From NCBI GenBank assembly GCA_018398765.1, contig JAHBMJ010000207.1, forward strand, positions 1-30,000: a DNA stretch of 30,000 bases, in the 5' to 3' direction. The notes beneath the pieces are model-generated. The model saw only the letters and a list, made by a program, of their open reading frames with translations, was not told the DNA's origin and did not search any database. Shown one piece after another: positions 20,244 through 30,000 of the stretch. A program made the translations under genes and the position numbers. Within the stretch, counting starts at the first letter, position 1; every line of letters begins with the position of its first letter. This stretch comes from Chromera velia (taxonomy: Eukaryota > Sar > Chromeraceae).

Positions 20244-23056
20244 ATGGCAGAACCAGATCCCGACTCCGAGACTCGACCGAAAGGTGTGAAGGGGGAGGAA
20301 GAAGAACAGGTGGCGGAGAAGGACGGAACATCAGCAGCAGCAACAGCAGCTCCAGGTTGCAGCCCTTTAAGTGAAGATGGCAAGGGAAAGAAGAAGAAGA
20401 AATTTGAGCGTGTCCATCTGGACAGCATCACTTTTTTTCGTTACGCGGGATCGGTGTTCATCCTTGCCTACCACTGCTTCCGGAATGAGAGTCCTCTTTG
20501 GCGCCCTCTTTGGCAGTGGGCGAACGTGTGGCTCTGTTTCTTCTTCGTATTAAGTGGTTTCGTTCTTGCCTTCACCTCCATCACCTCCACCTCTCTGCCC
20601 CCCACAGGCCGCCCCTCCCTCCTCAAATATCTTCTCCACAGGCTGAGCGGGATCTACCCCCTCTACCTACTAGTCCTTGTCATCTGCCTTCCCTCCTTTC
20701 AACAGGGCGCAAATTCGTTCGGGGGATGGACCGTAGGATGCGGGTGGAACGACCCTCTATCTACCCAGATAGCACAGAGCTACTGGAGGAATGGTATGAA
20801 CCCGGTCCAAGTCGGACCCCTGGTCCTGGAGTGCCAAGCCGCCCGTTTGAGTTTCCACGTGGCCCTTCTTCAGGGCTTCGTCCCTCACTTCGTGTACGGC
20901 TCCGATCCGCCAGACGTTCTGAACGCTCTGCAACAAGCGAAGAAGAAAAGAAAAGAGGGAGATGGAGGAAAGAAGGTGAAGGACACGAAAAGGAAAGACG
21001 GAGATAAGGGAGGGAAGGTGGTTGGTACGAAAAAGAGAGAGGGAGATGCAGCACAGAAGGTAGAAGAGACGCAACAGAAGGAAGAAAGAGGCAACTCAGA
21101 AAATCGTGTAGAGAGGGAGGGAAGAAAAAGACAAAAAAAGTCACGCACCCACCACCACCGCCACCATCACCACCATCACAGAAGCAAAGCCGCCCAAGGC
21201 CAACGGACAGATGCCAACTCCGTCTCTGCCCATACTCTCCTTGCTGAGAACTCAAAAGAAGACAGAAAGAGCAAAGGGGTCTCACTCTTATCTTTTTCGA
21301 TTCACGAGGAAGAGAGCGGAGAGGGTACCCAAGAGTCCAATACGACAGCCAGTGCCCACAGCAGCAGCAGCGGAAGGATGGGCATATTGATGGATTGGGG
21401 GCAAAGTGAGGGTGAGGTTGAGGAAGAGGACGGAGACGTGGTTGTGCCCCAACCCCCTCTGACTCCCTTCGGTCGTGTCACGAACATTCCGGGTGTCACT
21501 CTCCCTCCAGCAGGCGGTGGGGGGGGGCATGTGAAGACAAATTCCCACAAGGCGTGGTACGTCCGTTTCGGTTCAGGGGTATTGAAAATGATCCGAAACT
21601 TTGTACATGGATTGTGGGCATTGGGATGCACCCGCCCTGTCCCCCTCTGGTTTGTTTCGGCGCTGTTTATTTATTGGATCCTTTTCTGGGTTCTGCTCCC
21701 GGTTGTGCGGTCTGATAAGCTCCTTCCCCTTTCCGTGTGTGTTGTGGGTATGTTTCTGTGTGGGGTGGGTGTAACGGTTGGAATAACCTATTTCTCTGTG
21801 TGGTGGTTTCAGACCTTCAAGTCATTTGATGGGACGTGCCATCATGGTTTGTCAGTGAGTGTGATTGGGCACATTCATGAATTTCTTTTTGGTATTTTTG
21901 TTGGTCGTTTCTTCATTTTGACTGCCTTTGACGAAGAAGGAAGATTTCTCTTCGGAGAGGGCAGGGTGGAGAGGGGGGGAGAGCCTGTTGCGTCCACTGA
22001 ACAGGGAGGGGGGGCGAAGACGAGATTTGGCTTTGGTGTGTCCTCACTTGCTGATTTGGTCAAATGGAGAAGAAGGGACCGGAGAAAGGAGGAGAAAGAG
22101 ACGGGAGAGAAAGGGGAAGGAGGGGAGACAGAGAGTGAGAAAGACGATGCGAAGAGTGCGTCTCGTGATGACTCTCCGTCTTCCTCTCAAAAGTCCTTTG
22201 TGACTAGAGGGGGTTGCAGTGGTGAAGTCACACGGACAGTCACGGAGGTCGACTCGACCCCTAGTCTCCCCCAGACCGCAACAGCCACATCTGTAGAGGC
22301 TGCAGAGGGCAGTGAGGGGGTCGTGGCGGAGGCGAAGAAAGGGCAGGAGGAACGAGAGAGTCGAAAGAAAGGAGCATCACTTCTTTGGGTGCTCCCCCTC
22401 TATCATTGGGGGGTGTTTCTGAGTCTCTCTGCCTTTGTCTTCCTAGTGGTATGCTTCCCCGAACCGAAGGGAGTTGTGCAACACACCCTAGCGTCAAATG
22501 GGGGGGCGATACTTCCAGTCACTCTTCTGATCCTGGGCCTGTCGTGTGGACAGGACGCGATCTCGAAATTCGCAAAGAGGCCTGAGTGTCTCTTTCTGGG
22601 GTCTCTCGCGCTGGGTCAGTCGGTGGTTGATGTTGATTTGTTCATTTGTCATAGTGATACGCATGTTTCACTTGACTCGTTTCATGGATTACACAGCCTC
22701 CTGCACGTCAATGCCTCACGCACCCTTTGGTTGGGCTCTCACTTGGAACCCATGCACAACACAAATCTCAACAAACGTGTGTGTGCGCAATGAATGGCCC
22801 ATGTGTCAATGGACCTGTATACGCGATACAAATTTCTTTCTTTGCAGGTCAGTACCTCTTGCACCCGCTGGCCCTTCACGCGGTGTGTCTGCTCTCCGGT
22901 ACAGCCAGACTGCCCGACGCCTTCCATTTGTTGAACCCGACAGTCAGCGAGCCCATCCTCCTGGGCGTCTCCGGGGCTCTGGCGTGGGCCGCGAATCGGG
23001 TGGTGGTGGACCCGTGCACGGCCGCCATTCAGAGACGCGTACGTCAAATGAAATGA
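20244..23056 (+). CDS. Acyltransferase-3 (OafA/YrhL-like) family membrane protein, two exons
   Basis: Exon 1 is 20244-22614 and exon 2 is 22848-23056, giving 859 residues. AT3 proteins are multi-pass membrane enzymes that move acyl groups onto sugars, lipids or other acceptors; the substrate here is unknown. Family landmarks are LDSITFFRYAG...YHCF (59-78, with candidate catalytic His77), WLCFFFVLSGF (96-106), HRLSGIYPLYLL (132-143), PLWFVSALFIYWILF (467-481), HIHEFLFGIFVGR (543-555) and, across the splice, LFLGSLALGQYLLHPLALH (783-801). The usual acidic residue after the WS.S motif is absent. Two long hydrophilic insertions break the domain. Residues about 232-430 are Lys/Glu-rich with a His tract at 303-312 and an acidic stretch, and about 563-712 are charged. 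The N-terminal 55 residues are charged and probably cytosolic. The start is the first ATG in a frame open from 20163. The splice (donor GTCAGT, acceptor TTTGCAG) is in frame and restores the C-terminal family segment. Confidence 0.82.
22615..22847 (+). other. Intron of the acyltransferase gene
   Basis: The intron is 233 bp with a GTCAGT donor and a CTTTCTTTGCAG acceptor. GGTCAGT occurs at both borders (22614-22620 and 22847-22853), so several cut positions give the same mRNA. Reading on into the intron gives a frame that stops at about 22791-22793 and loses the C-terminal membrane segments. Confidence 0.75.
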
Positions 23057-25655
23057 GCTCGTGGGTGTGTGCGTGCTGTCAGGTGTCTGGTTGCCCTGTT
23101 TGTGAAAGGGAGCCAGAAGAAACTGTGTCCGTGTGTATCCCGGACAGTCTCATAACTGTCGCCGGGAGTACTGGACGGTGCATGGGAGGGGGGCTGGGGT
23201 TCACATGAGGGGGGAAGGACAGTGTGAGTTGCTGGTTGACCAGTTGATTGCTTCAGTGGGCATTGGCTCCTCCTCAAATTCGTTGGTTGTAGGGAAATGC
23301 ACGCGCAGCAGTAGTGCAGATGATCAAAAGGGCCTGCCTGGCTTGCAGGCCTCCGCAATTATGTGCTTCGAATTCAGAGCATATGCACGCGTCTGCCGGC
23401 TTGCCTGGCCCTGATCGACTTGCTCATCATCAGCAGCTCATGTGAATCATCATATGTCAATTTATATTATGTATAGTATTATGTAGCATAGATCAATGTC
23501 AGATAGAGTCTTTAAACGCAAAAAAGTCTATATGTTAAACTAGAAGTTAAACAGTTAACTTAAACTTCAATTTATGTGATATGACAAGGTATACTGTATA
23601 CACGTGTACAATATTTAACAATATTATATATCGATCCGATCAGTAGAGCATCACTGGTAATTGTATACTAAAATTTTATAACAAGAATTATCTTAACTTT
23701 TGAAGGTATACTCAGAAAAATAATACTCTAGGATAGAAAAAAATTTCCATAAGTGATAAGTGATTTAATATTATTGGTGCCCTTCAGCACTGTCGCCATT
23801 TTGTTTTGTGGAGGTGGCCTCCGCAAACGGCAGGGAGGTGTGCCCTATCGCTAAGGCTCAGACCATACCCCGTGACCGGCCAAGATATAGTGATAGTCAT
23901 TCTTCAAGGTCCAATACCAAATATCGGTTTACACTGTGACTAATTATAAGTTATCTCAACTGGTTTAATAGGATATAAGTTTGAATTTATATTCCAGATT
24001 AGATTCTAGATGAATGAATGAATGAATGAATGAATGAATGAATGAATGAATGATTGAGGGTTAAATCCTAGATCCAGCGATGCTAGACCCCAAGCCACTA
24101 ACAAGGCTTTGAAGACAACCCCATCTCATGCTACGTGTTATGAATATTTATTTTTTAAATCGTATTTTATACAATTAATTGATTTTCAGGGTATCTACTA
24201 CTGACAATGATTTTATTTGCATGCCTAGGGTTGGAAAACTAAGCAAACTTATTTAATGTGTTAGGTCACATACAGTATATACAACGACCTTTTTCCAACT
24301 TGTTTATAACAGTTTTTGAAGTCACTATAAGTCACTATGCCTGCACTGCAAGTAATGCCGCGCAAATCCACCCGACATCTTTTTTCTTCCGGGCCTTTCG
24401 CCCTGGCTGCCTTCATATTTGATACCAGCCGCATCCATCCGCATCCGATTTTTTTGGCTATACATCGAGTGCAACACAAATTCCGAGCGACATGCATATG
24501 CACATTCTCTGAAAAAGGCAATTTAAACGTGAATGAGTAGAAATGAGAATCGGCAAGGTGCATAGATGGGAACATCAAGAGGAGCGGAACAGAAACAGCG
24601 GAAACATTCGGGAGCAAGAATGAAGGGGAAACACCCCAAGCGCTGCAGGACACGGGAAGACTTTTTGAGGGGAACAATCGAACCAATGACAGAAAGAAGA
24701 ATCAGGGGGGAGCGAAAGAACGGAACTTTGATTTCGTTTTCCTCAGGCAGCTACCTGAAGTTCCTTTAGACACAAAACTCTCTCCTTCTGCATTACGGCA
24801 TCGTTCCGTCTCTGTTCGTCTGTCCACCCATCCACTTCTCTCTTCCCTCTTTCCTTCTCTCTTCTTAAATCAGCCTTCACCTACTCAGCTCCCCGGCGAC
24901 TCGGACAGTCGCAGATGCAAAGGGGAAGAGATCATAGAATGCAAACAAAGAAACAAACGAAGATGAGCAGAGGTGCAACACAAGCAAAGGCACACGAGCT
25001 CTCTCTCTTTCTCATTCATCACGACTGCCGACCGGCACCAGCAGATGCATCTATCTCTGACGCCAACCCACCACTCGGCCCTCCCCTATGCAACACTCTC
25101 CTCACTCACGCCACTTGCCAAGAGAGACTACAGAATTCCTCCACACGGTCAAGCCCCTTCCTCTTCACCTAGCTGTCGGCTCATTCGTCCCCATATTTGG
25201 TGCATGCACGTACAGACGAACGCTTTCACCTGCGTGTCCCTTTCGTCTACCAAACAAGCAATCATCACACTCGCGTCTACCAGTCTCACCATCGGTCCAA
25301 CAAGCAAAGAGAAAGCATGGAAGACAACGAGAGAGAGGAATTCGTACAACGCGCGCAAAAGCAGATCACTCATTCGAACAAAAAATGTACAAGACCAAGA
25401 AGAAAGAAAGAGGCAAAAAGGAAAGAGAAGCAGGGCAGAAATGAAGAAGAATACGCCACCAATAAAACGAACTAGAAAAGGACCGTCAGATGGAAAGAAA
25501 AAGGATTCGAGGACGAACACAAAAACAAGAAATCGGAAACAAATCGAAGGAGGGAAGGACGCGAAGGCATGCTGCTGGCTGCGGGAGAAGAGAAAATTGT
25601 CAGACAGACTACCAGGAAGGCAATCGTAGGCAGACACAAAGCAATTCGAAATCGA
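23057..25655. other. Intergenic stretch, AT-rich, no recognisable gene
   Basis: About 23430-24300 is strongly AT-rich and has a GAAT microsatellite. Short overlapping frames at 24260-24770 and 24900-25650 show no known motif and no consistent splicing. The right part adjoins the 3' end of the minus-strand CBM20 gene and may include its 3' untranslated region. Confidence 0.55.
24009..24053. repeat. GAAT microsatellite
   Basis: About 11 tandem TGAA units. Confidence 0.95.
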
Positions 25656-27779
25656 TCAATGAGGAAGGGAAGAGACCTGCTTGCACTCCTGACACCGTCG
25701 ACGCTCTCTTCGATGAACACAGAAGCCCCCCCCTCCGCAGTCCTTGCAGTAGTAGCGCTCCCGACCGTGCTCACAAATACTCTTCCCTCCGCACTCCTTG
25801 CACTGAGAGTGCCTGCGACCGTGCTCGCAGATGCTTTTCCCTCCACACTCCTTGCATCGACAGCGCTGTCGGCCATGCTCGCATATGCTCGTCCCTCCAC
25901 AATCCTTACACTGATGTCGCTGCCTGCCGTGCTCACAAATACTCTTCCCACCACATTCGTTGCACTTAGAGCGCTCCCGGCCGTGCTCACAAATACTCTT
26001 CCCCCCACACTCCTTGCACTGACAGCGCCGTCGGCCGTGCTCACAAATGCTCCCCCCTCCGCACTCCTTGCACTGACTGCGAATGCGACCGTGCTCACAA
26101 ACACTCTTCCCTCCGCAGTCCTTGCATCGACAGCGCTGTCGGCCATGCTCGCATATGCTCGTCCCTCCACAATCCTTACACTGATGTCGCTGCCTGCCGT
26201 GCTCACAAATCCTCTCCCCGCCACATTCGTTGCACTTAGAGCGCTCCCGGCCGTGCTCACAAATACTCTTCCCCCCACACTCCTTGCACTGACAGCGCCG
26301 TCGGCCGTGCTCACAAATGCTCCCCCCTCCGCACTCCTTGCACTGAGAGCGCTTCCGACCGTGCTCACATACGCTCTTCCCTCCGCACTCTTTGCACTCA
26401 GAGCGCTGCCGACCGTGCTCACACACGCTCTTCCCTCCGCACTCTTTGCATTGAGAGCGCCTGCGACCGTGTTCACAGATGCTTTTTCCTCCACACTCTT
26501 TGCATTGAGAGCGCCTGCGACCGTGTTCACAGATGCTTTTTCCTCCACACTCTTTGCATTCAGAGCGCCTGCGACCGTGCTCACAGATGCTCTTCCCACC
26601 ACAATCCTTGCACCTGCAGCGAACCCGTCCATGCAAGCAGAGAATCTTGCCATGCCGGTTTCTCTTCACCTCTCCTCCCTCTTCCCCTCGACGATCATTC
26701 TCAGACACGACCACTTTCCATCCAGCGATCGGACCACCCCTCCCTCTACACATCTCAGAAGAGAGAAGGGCGGAGTCCGAAAGAGAAACAGTCAACCGAC
26801 GCTGCTTCTCTCCCCCCATGCAACCCGTCCCCCTCCCCTCCCTCCCCTTTCCCCACAACCCACCCCCCCTCCTCTCACCGGGACAGCCAGACACCTCATC
26901 ACACTCGTCAGCCTCTACCTGAGCGAGGTCACTCCCTGAGCGACGACGCTTCACGCCAAATGTTGAGCCGTCCGCATGCCGTCGCTCCTCTTTCTCCACT
27001 TTGGTGGATGGGAGAGGGGGGCGTTGAAGAACTTTTTGCTCTGAGGAAGTGGCACGGGAGACAGCCGACTGGATGTTTGAGGTGTCATGACTATCTGAAT
27101 AATCGATTGGTTTTACGATTCTGGAATTCGTTTGGGTCCTCCCCTCTGAGGAATGCGGACACGCAATCTGTGACGGGCGGGCAGACAGGTCATCATGCTC
27201 ATATTCTCTGCGTGGGTTTTCCGTCTGTCTATTCGTGGGCTGAGGGAGAAGAGCGAGCTGCACACTCTCAGGGACCCCCCATTCCACCGAAATTCCAACC
27301 ATCTCTGCCTGCTGCTCTCCTCCCCTCTCTGCACCGACATGGATTGTGTTGACACCCCTCTTTCCGACCGAAGAGCGGTCAGAAAGAGGAGGCGCACTAA
27401 CGAGACGCACGATACGGAAGTCTCCCCCCCTCAGCGGCTCAAGACACATGAGGTTGCCAGGGTCAGAAACCTTAACCTCTTCGCCATCGTTTGGAATCGC
27501 AAGCAGTCGAAACTTCAACTCTGACACCCCCATCCCCCCACCCTCTCCCCCCGCCCCCACCCCATTCACGAAATCTCCAGAGACACCCATAGGGGACTCT
27601 AGGAGATTCACCTCCACCTCACTCGACACCCACCACGGACGCCCACACGGTGCAGGGGCGAGAGACAACGCACCACCCAATTCCCACCCACCCAGCTCAG
27701 GACATTCTCCCACCACGACGACTCGTTGATTCTCTCGCACCTCCGGGCAATGTGCAATAAAGGCGATGAACCCCTTCAT
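25656..27779 (-). CDS. CBM20-like protein with 18 tandem CEHGR...CKECGG repeats
   Basis: A single open frame encodes 707 residues. Residues about 3-127 resemble a CBM20 starch-binding domain: a first strand FIAFIAH, QRVVVVGECPELGGWE (18-33, with the conserved LG.W), a W-W pair at 49-50, ELKFRLLAI (87-95, the EYKY-like strand) and EPLRGGDFRIVRL (114-126, the WE..NR-like end). A Gly-rich insertion sits at about 65-86. Known CBM20 domains bind starch or glycogen. Residues 128-377 are polar and probably disordered, with basic KRRR near 280. Residues about 378-701 are 18 units of 18 residues following C-x-H-G-R-x(4)-C-x(2)-C-G-G, with Cys/His spacing suited to binding a metal such as zinc. The last unit is degenerate (CVHRRERRRCQEC). 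The ATG at 27779 is the first after an in-frame TAG about 30 bases upstream. Similar repeats occur in uncharacterised algal and protist proteins; their function is unknown to me. Confidence 0.85.
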   Translation of the reverse strand: MKGFIAFIAHCPEVRENQRVVVVGECPELGGWELGGALSLAPAPCGRPWWVSSEVEVNLLESPMGVSGDFVNGVGAGGEGGGMGVSELKFRLLAIPNDGEEVKVSDPGNLMCLEPLRGGDFRIVRLVSAPPLSDRSSVGKRGVNTIHVGAERGGEQQAEMVGISVEWGVPESVQLALLPQPTNRQTENPRREYEHDDLSARPSQIACPHSSEGRTQTNSRIVKPIDYSDSHDTSNIQSAVSRATSSEQKVLQRPPLPSTKVEKEERRHADGSTFGVKRRRSGSDLAQVEADECDEVSGCPGERRGGGLWGKGREGRGTGCMGGEKQRRLTVSLSDSALLSSEMCRGRGGPIAGWKVVVSENDRRGEEGGEVKRNRHGKILCLHGRVRCRCKDCGGKSICEHGRRRSECKECGGKSICEHGRRRSQCKECGGKSICEHGRRRSQCKECGGKSVCEHGRQRSECKECGGKSVCEHGRKRSQCKECGGGSICEHGRRRCQCKECGGKSICEHGRERSKCNECGGERICEHGRQRHQCKDCGGTSICEHGRQRCRCKDCGGKSVCEHGRIRSQCKECGGGSICEHGRRRCQCKECGGKSICEHGRERSKCNECGGKSICEHGRQRHQCKDCGGTSICEHGRQRCRCKECGGKSICEHGRRHSQCKECGGKSICEHGRERYYCKDCGGGGFCVHRRERRRCQECKQVSSLPH
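25677..26648 (-). repeat. 54-bp coding repeat array, 18 units
   Basis: Each 54-bp unit encodes 18 residues of the CEHGR...CKECGG type. Units 6-10 and 11-15 form a second-level duplication of five units (270 bp). The same stretch beginning GTCCCTCCACAATCC occurs at 25891 and 26161. The unit length is a multiple of three, so frames on the opposite strand also stay open. Confidence 0.95.
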
Positions 27780-29261
27780 CGTACCAATGCAGACAGGTAG
27801 ACGGTTTTCCTATCAGGAAATGAGTGTCAAGAAGGAACAAGGCTTCCTGCGGCCTCGTTTGATTTGACGATCAGCTGCACAGGTTCGCAGACTCACAAGC
27901 TTGAGAAAGCCTTATACGCAATCAAAACAGTTGCAAAGAAGGAAAATTATGAAATTCATGCCAAAGGATAGAGCAGGAGAGAACAGACTCACCAGGGGTG
28001 CCTCGATCAAATTCAACCCGAAGGAAGGCGACAGCCCGATCACCGACTGTTGGCAGCAGGACAAGCAGATGGACCGACGACAAAAAATGTCAGACTTCTG
28101 ACTCTCTTCTATGTACTCGATCTAGAATAAAGCACGAGGAATCATGCACCGTCGCAGGAAGTGTCGATAGACGTATGGCCAAAGCAGTTTGCGATCGATC
28201 TGCCGGCCTGCTGTCTCGCCGTCTGACGGTGCTCAATTCTCAGTCTGAATCTCAGACGGTCTCTCTGATTCTTTGTGCTTCGAAATGATTCTTCAAGGAA
28301 CCACTCACGACTCCTTCGAGATCGATCTGCGGCATGGAACCGGACTCTGATTGTACTTTGATCCGAGGATTGTTGGAAGATGTTATATATATATGTAATT
28401 GGAAGACAGAAAAGCCAGGATTCAATTGTAAGCCTGGAAGCCATATATATATATATATATATATATAGGTCAAACGATGTCAAACGGACGTACCATGGAC
28501 GTACCGTATAACGTTGAATCCGCGGGCCGCGCGATATTTCGCGATGCCATTGCAAGCCGTCTCTGTTGTCGGAGATTGTTGGAGGTCTCTGCTTGAAACT
28601 GAAGTTGTGCGATGTTGTGCGAGAGTTTGATAATTGAGTTCCTGTCTGAAGGAGTTTGCTTCATTGTTGAGCAGGTTCAAGCAGTCAGACTGGATTGCTT
28701 GCGAGAGCCTTGTGCAGAAAGACCAAGCAAGGCAGCTTCAATGGATGGCTTGAACGCCTTGTTCTTTCTTCGTAACACTTGCAGACTTCGTTCCATGCAC
28801 TCCTTTGCGATCCGTGGCTTTCTCGTTGATTGAAGTTTTCGAGAAACGGGCCTTTGATCTCTACGGTCCAGAACATCGAATTGCTTTTAGAGCTCTTGCA
28901 TGATCAGTCCCTGTCTGCCTGCCATCGATTGAACGGGAGATCGAAGACGGTCACTTGTGCGCGAGTGGATCGCTCAGCTGCTCTTCGCCTTCATCCGCTT
29001 CTGGTACGGCCGTCTTGAGGTCTTTTGTTGTGTGTCCCTTGTGACACGCTCAATTGTCGTCCACTCAAACGGATCAAATCAAGTCAGTAAGAAACTTTGA
29101 GGGAGACGCGCGCAATGACTTTGTTGCTCGAGCTCTGCGTTGTAACGTTCACTCTTTGTCACAGGAAGGTTGATGCAGATGCGCGATTCGACTTGTTTGT
29201 TGATGTGCGCGCAGATATCACTTTTGTGTTTGCCCTACAACGGATCTGATTCACTGTCAAG
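27780..29261. promoter_or_regulatory. Shared intergenic region of the divergent CBM20 gene pair
   Basis: The 1482 bp between the two outward-facing start codons must hold both 5' untranslated regions and any promoters. It contains a TA run at 28443-28467, another short TA run near 28384-28394, and a direct repeat of GGACGTACC near 28486-28504. No core promoter motif is clear, and the small frames here show no domain. Confidence 0.4.
28443..28467. repeat. TA dinucleotide microsatellite
   Basis: About 12 continuous TA units between the divergent CBM20 genes. Confidence 0.95.
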
Positions 29262-30000
29262 ATGATAGAGGCGGAGACGGGCGTTGTGCTTTTTGCTTGT
29301 TCGGGAGTGGAGCCTCGGGAGGGACAGACGCTGGTGGTTGTCGGGAGCAGCTCTGAGCTCGGAGGGTGGGATGCGAGTCGCGGTATCACCCTCCATCGAG
29401 TGAAGAACCCTGCCTTCCCAGGTGTGTGGATGTCCTTTCCGATGTGTCACAGTGCGTGCTCTGAAGTCCGATTTCAGTTTGCCCTTGTTGGACCAGTTGC
29501 CGACACTCTTCAATCAATGACGTCTGACAACGGTGGATTGGTGGTAGACGGTGTCAAAACGTCTTCTGCCGTCTCCTCAGCCCTCTCAGCAGCCCCTATA
29601 GACGGTCGAAATCAGGACTGTTGTGGGTGCGTGTGTGAGCCTTTGGGGTGTGGGCCGCGGGAAGTGGAGGTCGTCGGTGGTGGGCATGCGTTGTTTGGTG
29701 GGCGTTGGGGAAATGGGGAGACACGGGTGACTCCGTTGAGATTGGAAGACATGGTGTTAGCGCAGCAGCAACTCGAACAGGAATATCCTGCCTCTGTCTC
29801 TTCAGAGTTGGACAGTGAGAGAGACAGGGAGGGGGGCAGGGGGGAAATTAGGAGGGAGGGAAACTTTGGGGGTCCGGCTGCAGACGACCTGATAGTCGAT
29901 GAGACCTCCCTCTCTGCTGCCTCAGTTGTCCGTTCAGTGACTGGACAATCTCAAACTGCCTTCACCCCTCGCAGAAGCACAGTGACAGAACGGCAGGGTG
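29262..30000 (+). CDS. Second CBM20-like protein, 3' end beyond the window
   Basis: A frame from ATG at 29262 stays open to the window edge (246 codons). The ATG is the first after an in-frame TGA at 29247-29249. Residues about 7-75 parallel the CBM20-like domain of the divergent neighbour: VVLFACSGVEPREGQ, then TLVVVGSSSELGGWD (22-36, with the conserved LGGW), a VWM segment, and EVRFQFALVG (the EYKY-like strand). Known CBM20 domains bind starch or glycogen. After the domain come a Ser/Ala-rich stretch, a Cys cluster (CCGCVCEPLGC) and a polar, probably disordered region, as in the neighbour's linker. Whether the protein also ends in Cys/His repeats cannot be seen. The arrangement suggests an inverted duplication. 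An intron within the visible part is possible, but none is required. Confidence 0.7.
   Translation, partial: MIEAETGVVLFACSGVEPREGQTLVVVGSSSELGGWDASRGITLHRVKNPAFPGVWMSFPMCHSACSEVRFQFALVGPVADTLQSMTSDNGGLVVDGVKTSSAVSSALSAAPIDGRNQDCCGCVCEPLGCGPREVEVVGGGHALFGGRWGNGETRVTPLRLEDMVLAQQQLEQEYPASVSSELDSERDREGGRGEIRREGNFGGPAADDLIVDETSLSAASVVRSVTGQSQTAFTPRRSTVTERQG

Noticed and set aside
25472-26939. A 456-codon plus-strand frame and a 393-codon minus-strand frame over the Cys/His repeat array
   Set aside because: They are shadows of the 54-bp coding repeat. The frame continuous with the CBM20-like domain carries the Cys/His pattern and an ATG preceded by a stop.

Overview
This is a stretch of nuclear DNA from a protist-like eukaryote. 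The genes are spliced with GT-AG introns, lie far apart on both strands, and sit among microsatellites, minisatellites and AT-rich islands. The combination of an AP2-type DNA-binding domain, an algal/protist type of CBM20 (starch-binding) protein carrying CEHGR...CKECGG repeats, and very abundant simple repeats would fit a chromerid alga (Chromera/Vitrella-like). That assignment is an inference from protein types and was not tested by any search.

Layout. (1) 1-3008, minus strand: a FAM98-family gene, cut off at the left window edge. Two exons (1971-3008 and 1-266) flank a 1.7 kb intron filled with polypurine/polypyrimidine tracts and a 45-bp minisatellite of about 18 copies. (2) 3009-6250: no recognisable gene; AT-rich islands and short repeats. 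(3) 6351-7309, plus strand: two tandem, decayed copies of an AP2-like exon block. Exon-like pieces of an unrecognised, probably damaged locus follow up to about 11582, with a 37-bp minisatellite between. (4) 11583-20243: repeat-dominated DNA. It contains a foldback element (12769-13160), a long alternating purine-pyrimidine tract (15366-15520), many microsatellites, and the second, inverted copy of an 85-bp dispersed repeat first seen at 8304. (5) 20244-23056, plus strand: a complete two-exon gene for an 859-residue membrane acyltransferase-3 family protein. (6) 23057-25655: AT-rich and gene-poor. (7) 25656-27779, minus strand: a single-exon 707-residue protein with an N-terminal CBM20-like domain and 18 tandem Cys/His repeats. 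(8) 29262 to the right edge, plus strand: the start of a second CBM20-like gene, head-to-head with the first across a 1.5 kb intergenic region.

The genes do not form a pathway. The clearest functional grouping is the divergent pair of CBM20-like genes at the right end. The CBM20 plus Cys/His-repeat architecture is the best candidate here for a poorly described protein type. Most long open frames in the repeat regions are artefacts of repeat units that lack stop codons, and were not annotated.
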